Of a stretch of DNA of 64,000 bases, positions 54,903-62,722 are shown piece by piece. The stretch spans positions 62,001-126,000 of the forward strand of contig NZ_JAAVUY010000001.1 of the NCBI RefSeq assembly GCF_018449695.1, read 5' to 3'. Numbering within the stretch: position 1 is the stretch's first letter; every line of letters begins with the position of its first letter. The position numbers and the translations under genes were made by a program. The notes under the pieces were generated by a model. It had not been told where the DNA came from. It made no database searches and saw only the letters and a list, made by a program, of their open reading frames with translations. The DNA is from Bradyrhizobium sp. dw_411. Lineage in GTDB: Bacteria > Pseudomonadota > Alphaproteobacteria > Rhizobiales > Xanthobacteraceae.

Positions 54903-55478
54903 ATGAAAAGAACCGCCATCATCGCTGCGGTTGTCGGCTTCGGACTGGGCGGGCTCGCTGGAGCCTCGATGTTCTTCGGCTGGCCGATGCCGGGTCACAG
55001 CAAAGCTGTGGTTACGCCGAGCCATCCGAAATTCTCCGAAGTGCAATGGCCGTATCCGACCGACGAGTGGGGCAAGGGCAAAGCCTTCCGCTGCGAGGCT
55101 TCGGACTGTGGAGTCGAAGTGAATCTCTTTGTCCGGGCCAAGATCGGTTTTTGCAACTGCAAGACCGGCGTCTCCGACGACACCGAACTCGATCGCCTCA
55201 GCGACTTCGGGCTGATGGGCGACAGGCTTTCGGGATTGGGTCCCGGCCGCCAGATCAACGTCGCCTGGATGAAGGGCCGCAGCCGGGCCTTTGCAATCGC
55301 CGATCCCTACCGCGCGGGGACTTCCGCGCTGGCAGTCGCTTTCAACGACCGCTGCGACGCGATCGTCGCCACCACGCTGGTCGCGCATAACAGCCCTGAT
55401 ACGATCGAGCCCAGTGTCATCGAATTCCTCAACAGCGAGGTCATCGTGCACTGGGCCGAGGTAACGCTTGGTCTCTAA
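54903..55478 (+). CDS. Exported Cys-rich hypothetical protein
   Basis: 191 residues. The N-terminal helix IIAAVVGFGLGGLAGASMFF is a membrane anchor or signal. Five cysteines are arranged RC-x4-C (C64, C69), C-x-C (C84, C86 in GFCNCKTG) and C151. The pattern suits a metal or disulfide site. No family was recognised. It lies immediately downstream of the TPR gene, so the pair probably acts together outside the cytoplasm. Confidence 0.75.
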   Translation: MKRTAIIAAVVGFGLGGLAGASMFFGWPMPGHSKAVVTPSHPKFSEVQWPYPTDEWGKGKAFRCEASDCGVEVNLFVRAKIGFCNCKTGVSDDTELDRLSDFGLMGDRLSGLGPGRQINVAWMKGRSRAFAIADPYRAGTSALAVAFNDRCDAIVATTLVAHNSPDTIEPSVIEFLNSEVIVHWAEVTLGL

Positions 55479-55500
55479 CCCAGCACTGACGACGCGGAGC

Positions 55501-56997
55501 CTAAATCCCCGACATCATCACATATTTGATCTCGACATATTCTTCCATGCCGTGATGCGAGCCTTCGCGGCCGAGCCCCGATTCCTTGACGCCACCGAAC
55601 GGCGCCACTTCGGTGGTGATCAGACCGGTGTTGACCCCGACCATGCCCGACTCCAGCGCTTCCGCCACCCGCCAGACCCGGCCGAGATCGCGCGAATAGA
55701 AATACGCGGCCAGTCCAAACGGCGACTTGTTGCACATCGCGACCACGTCGGCCTCGTCCTTGAAACGAAACACCGGCGCCAGCGGCCCAAACGTTTCCTC
55801 GCGCGACACCAGCGCATCGGGCGCGACGTTGGAAAGCACGGTCGGTTCGAAGAACGTACCGCCGAGCGAATGGCGCTTGCCGCCGGTGACGATCCTGGCG
55901 CCGCCCTTGACCGCGTCGGCGATGTGCTTCTCGACCTTGTCGATCGCTTCCATGTTGATCAGCGGGCCCTGCGTCACGCCTTGCTCGGTGCCGTCGCCGA
56001 TCTTCATCGCGGCGACTTTCTTCGAGAGCTTTTCCACGAACTGATCGTAAATCTTGTCCTGGGCGTAGATCCGGTTGGCGCAGACGCAGGTCTGGCCCAT
56101 GTTGCGATATTTCGAGACCATGGCGCCTTCCACCGCGGCATCGATATCGGCGTCGTCGAACACCACGAACGGCGCGTTGCCGCCGAGCTCCAGTCCGAGC
56201 TTCTTCACGCCGACCGCCGCCTGCCGGTACAGGATCTTGCCGACCTCGGTCGAGCCGGTGAAGCCGACGAAGCGCACCGCGGGGTGTTCGCACAACACCT
56301 TGCCGATCGGCGGCGCATCGCCGGTGATGACATTGAACACGCCCCTGGGCACGCCGGCCTTTTCGGCGAGCGCGACCAGCGCCAGCGCGCTGAGCGGCGT
56401 CTCGTTGGCGGGCTTGAGCACCACGGTGCAGCCTGCGGCGAGCGCCGGCGAGACTTTGCGGGTGATCATCGAGTTCGGGAAGTTCCACGGCGTGATCGCG
56501 CCGCAAACGCCGATCGGCTGGCGGATCGCCAGCAGACGCGAGTCCGGCCGCTGCGTCGGGATGGTTTCGCCGTAGACGCGGCGGGCCTCCTCGGCAAAGA
56601 ACTCGACATAGGCGCCGCCGATATCGACTTCGCCCAGGGCTTCCGCGAGCGGCTTGCCCTGTTCGGAGGTCAGGATCAGCGCCAGATCTTGGCGGTTGGC
56701 GACGATCAGGTCGAACCATTTGCGTAAGGTATTGGAGCGCTGCTTGGCGGTGAGTTTGGCCCAGGCCGGAAATGCGCGCTCGGCGGCTTCGACCGCGTGG
56801 GTGGCATCTTCGGCCGTGAGCTGGGCAATCTTCGCCAGCTCAACGCCGTTGGCCGGATTGTTGACGGGATGGACCGGCGTGCCGACCCAGGCGCCGTCGA
56901 TGTAGCACTGCTCGCGCAACAGCGACGGATCTTTCAGGCGGTCGCGCAGCGTCGGCGCGGACGATTGCGAAGCGCGTGCGGCAGCAGTCGGGGTCAT
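55501..56997 (-). CDS. gabD: NAD(P)-dependent succinate-semialdehyde dehydrogenase
   Basis: 498-residue aldehyde dehydrogenase. Motifs: ITPWNFPNSM (cofactor loop), GFTGSTEVGK, LELGGNAPFVVFDDAD (E270, general base) and GQTCVCANRIY (nucleophile C304). It oxidises succinate semialdehyde from GABA or 4-hydroxybutyrate to succinate. The GabD call rests on overall similarity to that subgroup, including MVGVNTGLITTEVAPFGGVKESGLGREGSHHGMEEY. It is convergent with the Cys-rich gene. Confidence 0.9.
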   Translation of the reverse strand: MTPTAAARASQSSAPTLRDRLKDPSLLREQCYIDGAWVGTPVHPVNNPANGVELAKIAQLTAEDATHAVEAAERAFPAWAKLTAKQRSNTLRKWFDLIVANRQDLALILTSEQGKPLAEALGEVDIGGAYVEFFAEEARRVYGETIPTQRPDSRLLAIRQPIGVCGAITPWNFPNSMITRKVSPALAAGCTVVLKPANETPLSALALVALAEKAGVPRGVFNVITGDAPPIGKVLCEHPAVRFVGFTGSTEVGKILYRQAAVGVKKLGLELGGNAPFVVFDDADIDAAVEGAMVSKYRNMGQTCVCANRIYAQDKIYDQFVEKLSKKVAAMKIGDGTEQGVTQGPLINMEAIDKVEKHIADAVKGGARIVTGGKRHSLGGTFFEPTVLSNVAPDALVSREETFGPLAPVFRFKDEADVVAMCNKSPFGLAAYFYSRDLGRVWRVAEALESGMVGVNTGLITTEVAPFGGVKESGLGREGSHHGMEEYVEIKYVMMSGI

Positions 56998-57222
56998 GGC
57001 GTTACTCCTGGATCAGATTTCTCGGGATCGGATTCTCGGGCTCGGATTCCCTTGGGAATCAGATGTTCCCGCTCGTTGGACAACAATATAGGCGCAACCC
57101 GGCCGCAAGACACCGGCGGCAAAAGCACGGCTGCTTCAAGCAATTTCGAGGGCTTATGCCAGGATTTCAGGCAAGCTTAATCAACAGCGGTTGCGACCTC
57201 GGAAGACCTGACGTGGCACGGT

Positions 57223-57543
57223 TCAGGCCGCGCCGTTCATATAGGTGTCCCGGCGGCCGATCATGCGTTCCACCGCGGCCTTGGCATCGGCTTTCGACGA
57301 GGTCGCGCAGGTCCGGTATTCGAGGTCCGGCACGACTGCGGGGCTGCGCCGCCCGAACCATGATTTCGATGACACCGGCAACATCGCCAGCGCGCTCGCG
57401 ACGTTTTCGACCGCGTCGAACGAAAACAACGCCCCGGTCGCGGCATGGCGGACTTCGTAGATTCCGGGGCTGATCGGCGCCTCGATATTCTCGCCGCGCT
57501 CCGCGCGGGGATACCGCTTCCACTCGCTCCAGGTCGAAATCAT
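57223..57543 (-). CDS. Hypothetical protein, 106 residues
   Basis: Starts MISTWSEWKRYPRA with AAGGGGAC upstream. The protein has two acidic/basic stretches, no signal peptide and no recognised domain (SPGIYEVRHAATGALFSFDAVENVASALAML; LEYRTCATSSKADAKAAVERMIGRR). The frame stays open upstream to 57714, but the chosen Met has the best ribosome site. It could be a small nucleic-acid-associated or regulatory protein, but nothing decides it. Confidence 0.72.
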   Translation of the reverse strand: MISTWSEWKRYPRAERGENIEAPISPGIYEVRHAATGALFSFDAVENVASALAMLPVSSKSWFGRRSPAVVPDLEYRTCATSSKADAKAAVERMIGRRDTYMNGAA

Positions 57544-57868
57544 CGCCGTCCCCTTGCGGCACTCAAAGCCGCAATCATTTTCATCAAATTGTTCAGTCGA
57601 GAGCACCGTTTTGTGCTGCGATCTGAACGCCTTATTCCAAAATACGTTCCGATTAACGCTCCGGAAGATATCGCCCTCAGGCCGCAACGTCACCGATGTT
57701 GCAGCGCAAATCACCGTAAATTATGGCGGGTGTTGCAGTTCGGTCGCCTTTCCCTGCCGGGCTGGCGATCACAAGGCTGCGACCGAAACCAAAGCGAGTC
57801 CCGCTTGCGGGAAGCCGCCGCCGGGAGGAGGATTGCAGACTACAAAAAAATAAACCGGAGGTGACCCC
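57544..57868. other. Divergent intergenic region, no gene
   Basis: 325 bases between the hypothetical gene and the serine hydrolase. It contains the two promoters. Several short AT-rich patches but no clear box, hairpin or repeat. Confidence 0.5.
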
Positions 57869-59059
57869 ATGCATAGCAAAGCTCAGATTGATCAGATTCT
57901 GCGTGAGAAAAGCGACGCCAAGGAGATTCCCGGCGTTGTTGCGATGGCTGCCAACAGCAAGGAAGTGATCTATCAGGGCGCGTTCGGCAAACGCGACCTG
58001 TCCAAAGACGCCCCGATGACCGCCGACAGCGTGTTCTGGATTGCCTCGATGACCAAGGCGGTCACCTCGGCCGCGGGCATGCAACTGGTCGAGCAGGGCA
58101 AGCTCTCGCTCGATGCGCCGATCGGCAAGGTGTTGCCCGATCTCGCCGCGCCGCAAGTGCTCGAAGGTTTCGACGCCAAGGGCGAGCCGAAGCTGCGGCC
58201 CGCGAAGAACCCGATCACGTTGCGTCATCTCATGACCCACACCGCCGGCTTCTGCTACGATATGTGGAACGGCGACATGGTGAAATATCTGGAGAAGACC
58301 GGCACCCCCGGCATCACCTCCTGCAAGAACGCCGCGCTGAAGACCCCGATCATGTCCGAGCCCGGCACCCGCTGGGAATACGGCACCAATATCGATTTCA
58401 TCGGCAAGGCGATCGAGGCCATCAGCGGCCAGCGGCTCGATGCCTATCTGCGCGATCACATATTTGCGCCGCTCGGCATGACCGATACCGGATTCAAGAT
58501 CGGCGAGGCGCAACGCCAACGGCTGGTCGGCATGCATGCCCGCGGCGAGGACGGATCGCTGGCGGCGATCCCGTTCGAACTCGAGCAGGAGCCGGAATTC
58601 CACATGGGTGGCGGCGGCCTCTACGGCACCGCGGGCGATTACATCAAGTTCACCCAGATGATCCTCAACAAGGGACGCGGCAACGGAAATCAGGTGTTGA
58701 AGCCGGAAACGATTGCCACGATGGGGCAGAACCATATCGGCGAGATCAACATGACCAAGCTGACATCGGCGGTCGCCTTCGCCACCAACGATGTCGATCT
58801 CTATCCCGGCATGGTGAAGAAGTGGGGACTGTCGTTCCTGATCAACACCGCCAAGACCCCGGAGGGCCGCAGCCCCGGCAGCCTCGCCTGGGCCGGCCTC
58901 GCCAACACCTATTACTGGATCGATCCGTCGCGTGACGTCACCGGCGTGATCCTGATGCAGGTGCTGCCATTCGCCGACAAGAAATGCCTGGAAGCGTTCG
59001 CAGGCTTCGAGAAAGGCGTCTACGCCGGACTCGATGCGGCGGGTCAAAGAGCGGCGTGA
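57869..59059 (+). CDS. Class C beta-lactamase-like serine hydrolase (EstB/LovD type)
   Basis: 396 residues, cytoplasmic (no signal). S60-x-x-K63 in FWIASMTKAV and Y171 in WEYGTNIDFIGKA give the Ser-Lys-Tyr set of the class C fold. GGAGGTGA lies nine bases before the ATG. Members hydrolyse esters, D-amino peptides or lactams, or act as acyltransferases. The absence of a signal peptide argues against a periplasmic resistance beta-lactamase. Confidence 0.92.
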   Translation: MHSKAQIDQILREKSDAKEIPGVVAMAANSKEVIYQGAFGKRDLSKDAPMTADSVFWIASMTKAVTSAAGMQLVEQGKLSLDAPIGKVLPDLAAPQVLEGFDAKGEPKLRPAKNPITLRHLMTHTAGFCYDMWNGDMVKYLEKTGTPGITSCKNAALKTPIMSEPGTRWEYGTNIDFIGKAIEAISGQRLDAYLRDHIFAPLGMTDTGFKIGEAQRQRLVGMHARGEDGSLAAIPFELEQEPEFHMGGGGLYGTAGDYIKFTQMILNKGRGNGNQVLKPETIATMGQNHIGEINMTKLTSAVAFATNDVDLYPGMVKKWGLSFLINTAKTPEGRSPGSLAWAGLANTYYWIDPSRDVTGVILMQVLPFADKKCLEAFAGFEKGVYAGLDAAGQRAA

Positions 59060-59070
59060 GAGGCCAGCGA

Positions 59071-59155
59071 CCGTCATTGCGAGGAGCACTTGCGACGAAG
59101 CAATCCATTCTTCCTTGGTGTGGCCATGGATTGCTTCGCTTCGCTCGCAATGACG
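59071..59155. repeat. Palindromic repeat, CCGTCATTGCGAG family, copy 3
   Basis: Inverted repeat from CCGTCATTGCGAGGAGCACT through AAGCAATCCA to ATGGATTGCTTCG and CTCGCAATGACGA, just after the hydrolase stop. Same family as 17635-17716 and 27658-27770. Confidence 0.9.
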
Positions 59156-59230
59156 ATGATGGACATGAATTCTCGTTCCCGCGGCGCCATGCGCCCGGGT
59201 TTTGCGTAAAATTTCGCGCCTTGAAATCAG

Positions 59231-59629
59231 AGGGCGCAGGGAAGACCGGGTGCGCGCTGCACCCGCGGTCTCGCGTGCAAATGGGTGTAAAAAACGCACA
59301 CGAGCATACAGGTCAGCGGAGGCAATCCGGCCTTCCCTGCGCAATGGTTTTACGGCTTATTTCGCGCTCTCCCCGGTGACCGGGCTTTTTTGCCACCGTC
59401 GCTGCGCGGATAAATCCAACGCAACTTGACACCAGCGTCGGGGTGTCAGGACCACACGACTTCGCCGTCCGCCTCACGCGCCGTTCGTCAAAAGCGCATC
59501 CGCGTCCACCGCATCCCATCCCGCGTTAGTGACGATCGCGAACGCCCCTCTGGAGGGACGGGATGGCCGCAAGATGCCAATGATTTGGGGGCTGCGAAAA
59601 GCAGAATATTTTTTGCGATCCATCTGGAC
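59231..59629 (+). repeat. About 400-bp dispersed repeat, copy 2 (forward orientation)
   Basis: Partner of 48386-48787 in the other orientation. Conserved stretches: CGGGTGCGCGCTGCACCCGC, CTCTCCCCGGTGACCGGGCT, GTCAGGACCACACGACTTCG, GCGTCCACCGCATCCC, AGTGACGATCGCGAACGCCC and GCGATCCATCTGGAC. Frames are interrupted. It fills most of the gap 59060-59691, which holds no gene. Confidence 0.85.
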
Positions 59630-59691
59630 TGATGGGATCACGTTGAATTGGCTGAGGAAATTAGTTTTTAGGCGCAGCGGGAATTTCGTAT

Positions 59692-60096
59692 TCACGGCGC
59701 TTTTGTGAGAAATGGATTGACGATTGTGAGCCCGCCGATTTGGCGACCGTGCTGCATGTCCTCGCTGAACAGCGTGTCGCAACCGGCTTCGATCGCGGCG
59801 GCGGCGATCAGCGCATCATAGAACGACAGACCATGTTCGCGGGCAAGCAGCACAGCGCCGGTGTGGGTGTTCAGCGTGACGGGCACGATATCGTCGAGCG
59901 AGGCACGAAATAATCCGAGCGCGAATTCAATCTGCGGCCAGTCGTGGCGAAGTTTGCGGCGCGCGACATGCACGAACTCGTTCAGCACCTGAACGCTTGC
60001 GATGCCGCTACACGCTAGGCATTCGGCGGCCCGCTGCTTTTTTGGATCGGAGGTCGCGGTGTAGACCAGAATGTTGGTATCGAAAAAAGCCTTCAC
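59692..60096 (-). CDS. vapC: PIN-domain toxin, VapC type
   Basis: 134 residues of the PIN ribonuclease fold. Acidic metal ligands D6 (FFDTNILVY), E40 (LNEFV), D94 (SFYDALIAA) and D113 are all in place. It cuts RNA when freed from its antitoxin. The gene overlaps the antitoxin by four bases (ATGA) and is cotranscribed. Base composition here is lower in GC than the neighbours, as is common for acquired toxin modules. Confidence 0.9.
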   Translation of the reverse strand: MKAFFDTNILVYTATSDPKKQRAAECLACSGIASVQVLNEFVHVARRKLRHDWPQIEFALGLFRASLDDIVPVTLNTHTGAVLLAREHGLSFYDALIAAAAIEAGCDTLFSEDMQHGRQIGGLTIVNPFLTKAP

Positions 60097-60335
60097 CGCT
60101 CGTTCGCCTCGTCCCGATCGAATTTGTAATCGGGAGGAAGCGTCCAGTTGAGGGAAGTCAGACGCTCGAGCGCCGCCTTGCGCCGGTCTTCCTTCTGGAC
60201 GACCAGCGTTCGTTCGGCCACATCGACGATGTTGATTTCGTCGCCGGCGCGAAGGCCCATCTTTTCAACCAGCGCTTTGGGTAGCCTGACGGCCAAGCTA
60301 TCGCCCCATTTCGAAACCTGCATCGCAGCCTCCAT
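60093..60335 (-). CDS. AbrB/SpoVT-type antitoxin (VapB)
   Basis: 80 residues: swapped-hairpin AbrB DNA-binding domain (MQVSKWGDSLAVRLPKALVEKMGLRAGDEINIVDV) and a C-terminal toxin-binding tail (LERLTSLNWTLPPDYKFDRDEANER). CGGAG is seven bases before ATG. An inverted repeat at 60351-60370 lies upstream, in agreement with autoregulation by the complex. Confidence 0.9.
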   Translation of the reverse strand: MEAAMQVSKWGDSLAVRLPKALVEKMGLRAGDEINIVDVAERTLVVQKEDRRKAALERLTSLNWTLPPDYKFDRDEANER

Positions 60336-60350
60336 GGTGAACTCCGAGAT

Positions 60351-60370
60351 GATATCATTTCAATGATATC
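60351..60370. promoter_or_regulatory. Antitoxin operator candidate
   Basis: Perfect inverted repeat GATATCATT-TC-AATGATATC, 15 bases upstream of the antitoxin start. AbrB-type antitoxins bind such repeats to repress their own operon. Confidence 0.75.
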
Positions 60371-60695
60371 TTTGCAAGATCATCCATAAAGGCAGGCGTT
60401 TGGGGCTGCGCGGCAATCTCGACGGCGTATCTTTGCGAACTGATGTTTTTGATTTTGATATGTCCGGCACTGCATGGCGAACCGATTATTTCAGCGACAG
60501 TTCAAGGAAGGGTGGTAACGCGTCCCGCCGCTGCCATCGGCACCAAGAAGACTCTGATGTGAGTCTGAGTGTGAGTGGTCAATGCCTGCTGCTGCCGGGC
60601 TCGACGGGCGTACGGCAATTGCTTGCGGTAGTGCGGTGCGCGCTCCCCCGCGAACGCCAAAAATCAGAAATATTCTTGGAAAAGCACTCCGATCT
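60371..60695. other. AT-richer intergenic region, no convincing gene
   Basis: Between the TA operator and the small-gene cassette. A 139-codon plus-strand frame starts at 60400 and overlaps the cassette on the other strand; it has no ribosome site or domain and is not annotated. Composition is less GC-rich than flanking core genes. Confidence 0.5.
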
Positions 60696-60881
60696 TCATG
60701 GGTTTGTGCATAACCCGTTCAACCCGCTAGCTAGTCTGCCCCGATCGGGGAAACAAAAAACACCGAAGGCTGTCGAAGTCTTTATCAGCCGCTGGCAAGG
60801 CCGGCCCAAAGCATATTGAAGGCCTGCCTCGATCAGCACACCGAAAAGCGACAGACCGGCAACCATCAGAGATTGCATCAT
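60696..60881 (-). CDS. Small hydrophobic protein, third gene of overlapping cassette
   Basis: 61 residues starting MMQSLMVAGLSLFGVLIEAG, a hydrophobic or amphipathic N-terminal helix, then a polar Cys-bearing tail (GRPCQRLIK, FCFPDRGR). The ATGATG start overlaps the stop of the 113-residue gene (ATGA), and GGAAG is adjacent, so translation is probably coupled. No family was recognised. Being short, it could be a chance frame, but the overlap is notable. Confidence 0.45.
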   Translation of the reverse strand: MMQSLMVAGLSLFGVLIEAGLQYALGRPCQRLIKTSTAFGVFCFPDRGRLASGLNGLCTNP

Positions 60882-61219
60882 TCTTCCGCGCTTGCTTCTT
60901 CGTTAGAAAACATCTCGCGAACAAACGCCGGGGGTTCTGTCTTCGCTGGCGGGCGACTATGAGCGAAATAGCGCCCGGCATCCGGCCCCCAATCGAAATA
61001 CAACCCATGATCCGGTTGATTGAGTTGTCTATAATTCTCGGGCGTGATTTCAAGGCTCACTTTAAATACTGACCGAGCCTCCCGCGCTCCGATTTCTGTT
61101 ATGAAAACCTCTAAAACATATTGGCCCGGGGAAAAGTGAAAAGACGTGCCGTCTGCAGGCAGCAAAAAATGATGATTGGCTGCTAAACCGGTTTCCGGGA
61201 CAATCGTGGGCTGTGTCAT
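60878..61219 (-). CDS. Hypothetical protein, middle gene of overlapping cassette
   Basis: 113 residues, soluble, beginning MTQPTIVPETGLAANHHFLL. The middle has beta-strand character (SFHFSPGQYVLEVFITEIGAREARSVFKVSLEI), then YRQLNQPDHGLYFDWGPDAGRYFAHSRPP and an acidic C terminus. AAGGTGAGG precedes the ATG. Start and stop both overlap neighbouring small genes in ATGA style. No domain is known to me; the compact beta-rich part suggests a binding module. Confidence 0.75.
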   Translation of the reverse strand: MTQPTIVPETGLAANHHFLLPADGTSFHFSPGQYVLEVFITEIGAREARSVFKVSLEITPENYRQLNQPDHGLYFDWGPDAGRYFAHSRPPAKTEPPAFVREMFSNEEASAEE

Positions 61220-61335
61220 CCGAACCTCACCTTGCGCAACAAAGTGAGCCACGCCGTGAGCGCTGACACCGCTAGCGCGAGGATAGCGACTATGAGCGCC
61301 AATAGTGAGACGGTTGAGCTAGGCAAGTCCGCCAT
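61216..61335 (-). CDS. 39-residue single-pass membrane protein, first gene of overlapping cassette
   Basis: Short gene translated from ATG at 61335: MADLPSS, then a hydrophobic helix (TVSLLALIVAILALAVSALT, continuing AWLTLL), then a basic tail RKVRFG. The TGA at 61218 overlaps the ATG of the next gene. A single membrane span with a positive-inside C terminus is predicted. A TTGCAC-18-TACGAT promoter lies 42 bases upstream of the start codon. The ribosome site is weak (AGAAGACG). Confidence 0.7.
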   Translation of the reverse strand: MADLPSSTVSLLALIVAILALAVSALTAWLTLLRKVRFG

Positions 61336-61376
61336 CCGCGTCTTCTAGGGACCGGCCCAATGGATGAATACGTTTG

Positions 61377-61406
61377 ATCGTACGCTGACCCTTAGCGGTC
61401 GTGCAA
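61377..61406 (-). promoter_or_regulatory. Sigma-70-like promoter candidate for the small-gene cassette
   Basis: On the minus strand TTGCAC (61406-61401), an 18-base spacer and TACGAT (61382-61377). The leader to the first start codon would be about 35 bases. Both boxes deviate from consensus, so this is a prediction only. Confidence 0.35.
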
Positions 61407-61513
61407 TAGCGCTCCGTCTTCGATACAGCTACAGATTGTGGCGACGAAAGACCCCGAAGTTAACCCAAGTCGTAACCGCCAAGGTTAGTCCACAACAGAG
61501 TTCACGCTCATGA

Positions 61514-61607
61514 TTCGTTATGGCCGGGCTTGTCCCGGCCACCCACGTCTTTGGGGCAGTACGTTGGATTAAGACGTGGATGCCCGAGACAAGCTCGGAC
61601 ATGACGG
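61514..61607. repeat. GTTATGGCCGGGCTTG palindrome, copy 2
   Basis: Inverted repeat from TTCGTTATGGCCGGGCTTGT to GACAAGCTCGGACATGACGG. Same family as 33493-33582. It separates the accessory islet from adenosine kinase. Confidence 0.82.
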
Positions 61608-61638
61608 ATGATAGATCGCGCCTCGCGAAGACGTGCCC

Positions 61639-62640
61639 CTAAACCGGCAACCCATTCTCCTGCGCCAGTTCCTTCAGCGAGGTCTGCGGCCGCGCGCCGA
61701 TGTGCTGGATCACTTCGGCGGCGGCCAAAGCCCCCAAGCGTCCGGCCGCTTCATGGCCGGCGCCGCGCACGAGGCCGAACAGGAAACCGGCGGCGAACAG
61801 ATCGCCGGCGCCTGTGGTGTCGACGATCTTGCTGACCGGAAACGCCGGCACTGCAACCACGCCCTCTTTCGACGCCACCACGCAGCCTTTTTCGCTGCGC
61901 GTCACCACGCCGAGTTTGGTGTCGTTGCGCAATTGCTTCAAGGCTGCGTCGAAATCCGCGGTCTCGTACAGCGAGCCCAGTTCGGCTTCGTTGGCGAACA
62001 CCAGATCGACGGTGCCACCCCGCATCAGATCGAGAAATTCGCCGCGGTAGCGGCCGACGCAAAAGGCGTCCGACAGGGTCAGCGCGACCTGACGGCCGGC
62101 GTCATGCGCGATCTTCGAGGCCTTGACGAAGGCTTCCTTGGCGCTTGCCGGATCCCACAAATAGCCTTCGAGATAGACGATCGCGGACGCGGCGATTTGC
62201 GCCGCATCGATATCGGCGGGCATCAGTTCCTGCGCGGCACCGAGATAGGTGTTCATGGTGCGCTCGCCATCCGGCGTCACCAGAATGTAGGAGCAGCCGG
62301 TAGCCGGCCCATCCGCCGCCGGTTTGGTCTCGAACGCGACGCCGGCGGCGCGGATGTCATGTGTGTAGAGGCGGCCGATCTGGTCATCCCGGACTTTTCC
62401 GACATAGGCGGCGCGGGCGCCGAGATTGGCGATACCGACAATGGTGTTGGCGGCCGAGCCGCCGGACATTTCGGTGGCCGGGCCCATGTCCCGGTAGATC
62501 GATTCGGCGCGGGCCTCGTCGATCAGCGCCATGCCGCCCTTGGCCATGCCGTGCGCGGCCAAAAAACCCTCGTCGGCCTGCACCAGCACGTCGAAAATCG
62601 CATTGCCGATACCCAGAACGTCGTATTTTGCCTCAGCCAT
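61639..62640 (-). CDS. PfkB-family adenosine kinase-like sugar kinase
   Basis: 333 residues of the ribokinase (PfkB) fold. The sugar-site start YDVLGIGNAIFDVLVQADEGFL and GGSAANTIVGIANLGARAAYVGKVRDDQIG, and the ATP-site block VDTTGAGDLFAAGFLFG with catalytic D280, are present. Adenosine kinase is the best family match in this group; it salvages adenosine to AMP. The frame is open to 62796, but MAEAKYDVLG is the conserved N terminus. Confidence 0.9.
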   Translation of the reverse strand: MAEAKYDVLGIGNAIFDVLVQADEGFLAAHGMAKGGMALIDEARAESIYRDMGPATEMSGGSAANTIVGIANLGARAAYVGKVRDDQIGRLYTHDIRAAGVAFETKPAADGPATGCSYILVTPDGERTMNTYLGAAQELMPADIDAAQIAASAIVYLEGYLWDPASAKEAFVKASKIAHDAGRQVALTLSDAFCVGRYRGEFLDLMRGGTVDLVFANEAELGSLYETADFDAALKQLRNDTKLGVVTRSEKGCVVASKEGVVAVPAFPVSKIVDTTGAGDLFAAGFLFGLVRGAGHEAAGRLGALAAAEVIQHIGARPQTSLKELAQENGLPV

Positions 62641-62722
62641 TCGTTCAATCCGTTCCTCGACCGTCTCCGGCCACACCGAAAGGCTGCGGCCTATCACAGG
62701 CGCCGCTGATATAGAAGCCTCC

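Noticed and set aside
55475-56719. 414-codon minus-strand frame overlapping gabD in another phase
   Set aside because: Arg/Gly-rich product; the gabD frame has all catalytic motifs.
57677-59344. 555-codon minus-strand frame opposite the serine hydrolase
   Set aside because: It extends through palindromic repeat and dispersed repeat DNA and has no motif; the plus strand encodes a complete hydrolase.
60400-60819. 139-codon plus-strand frame
   Set aside because: No ribosome site, signal or domain, and it overlaps the better-supported small-gene cassette on the other strand.
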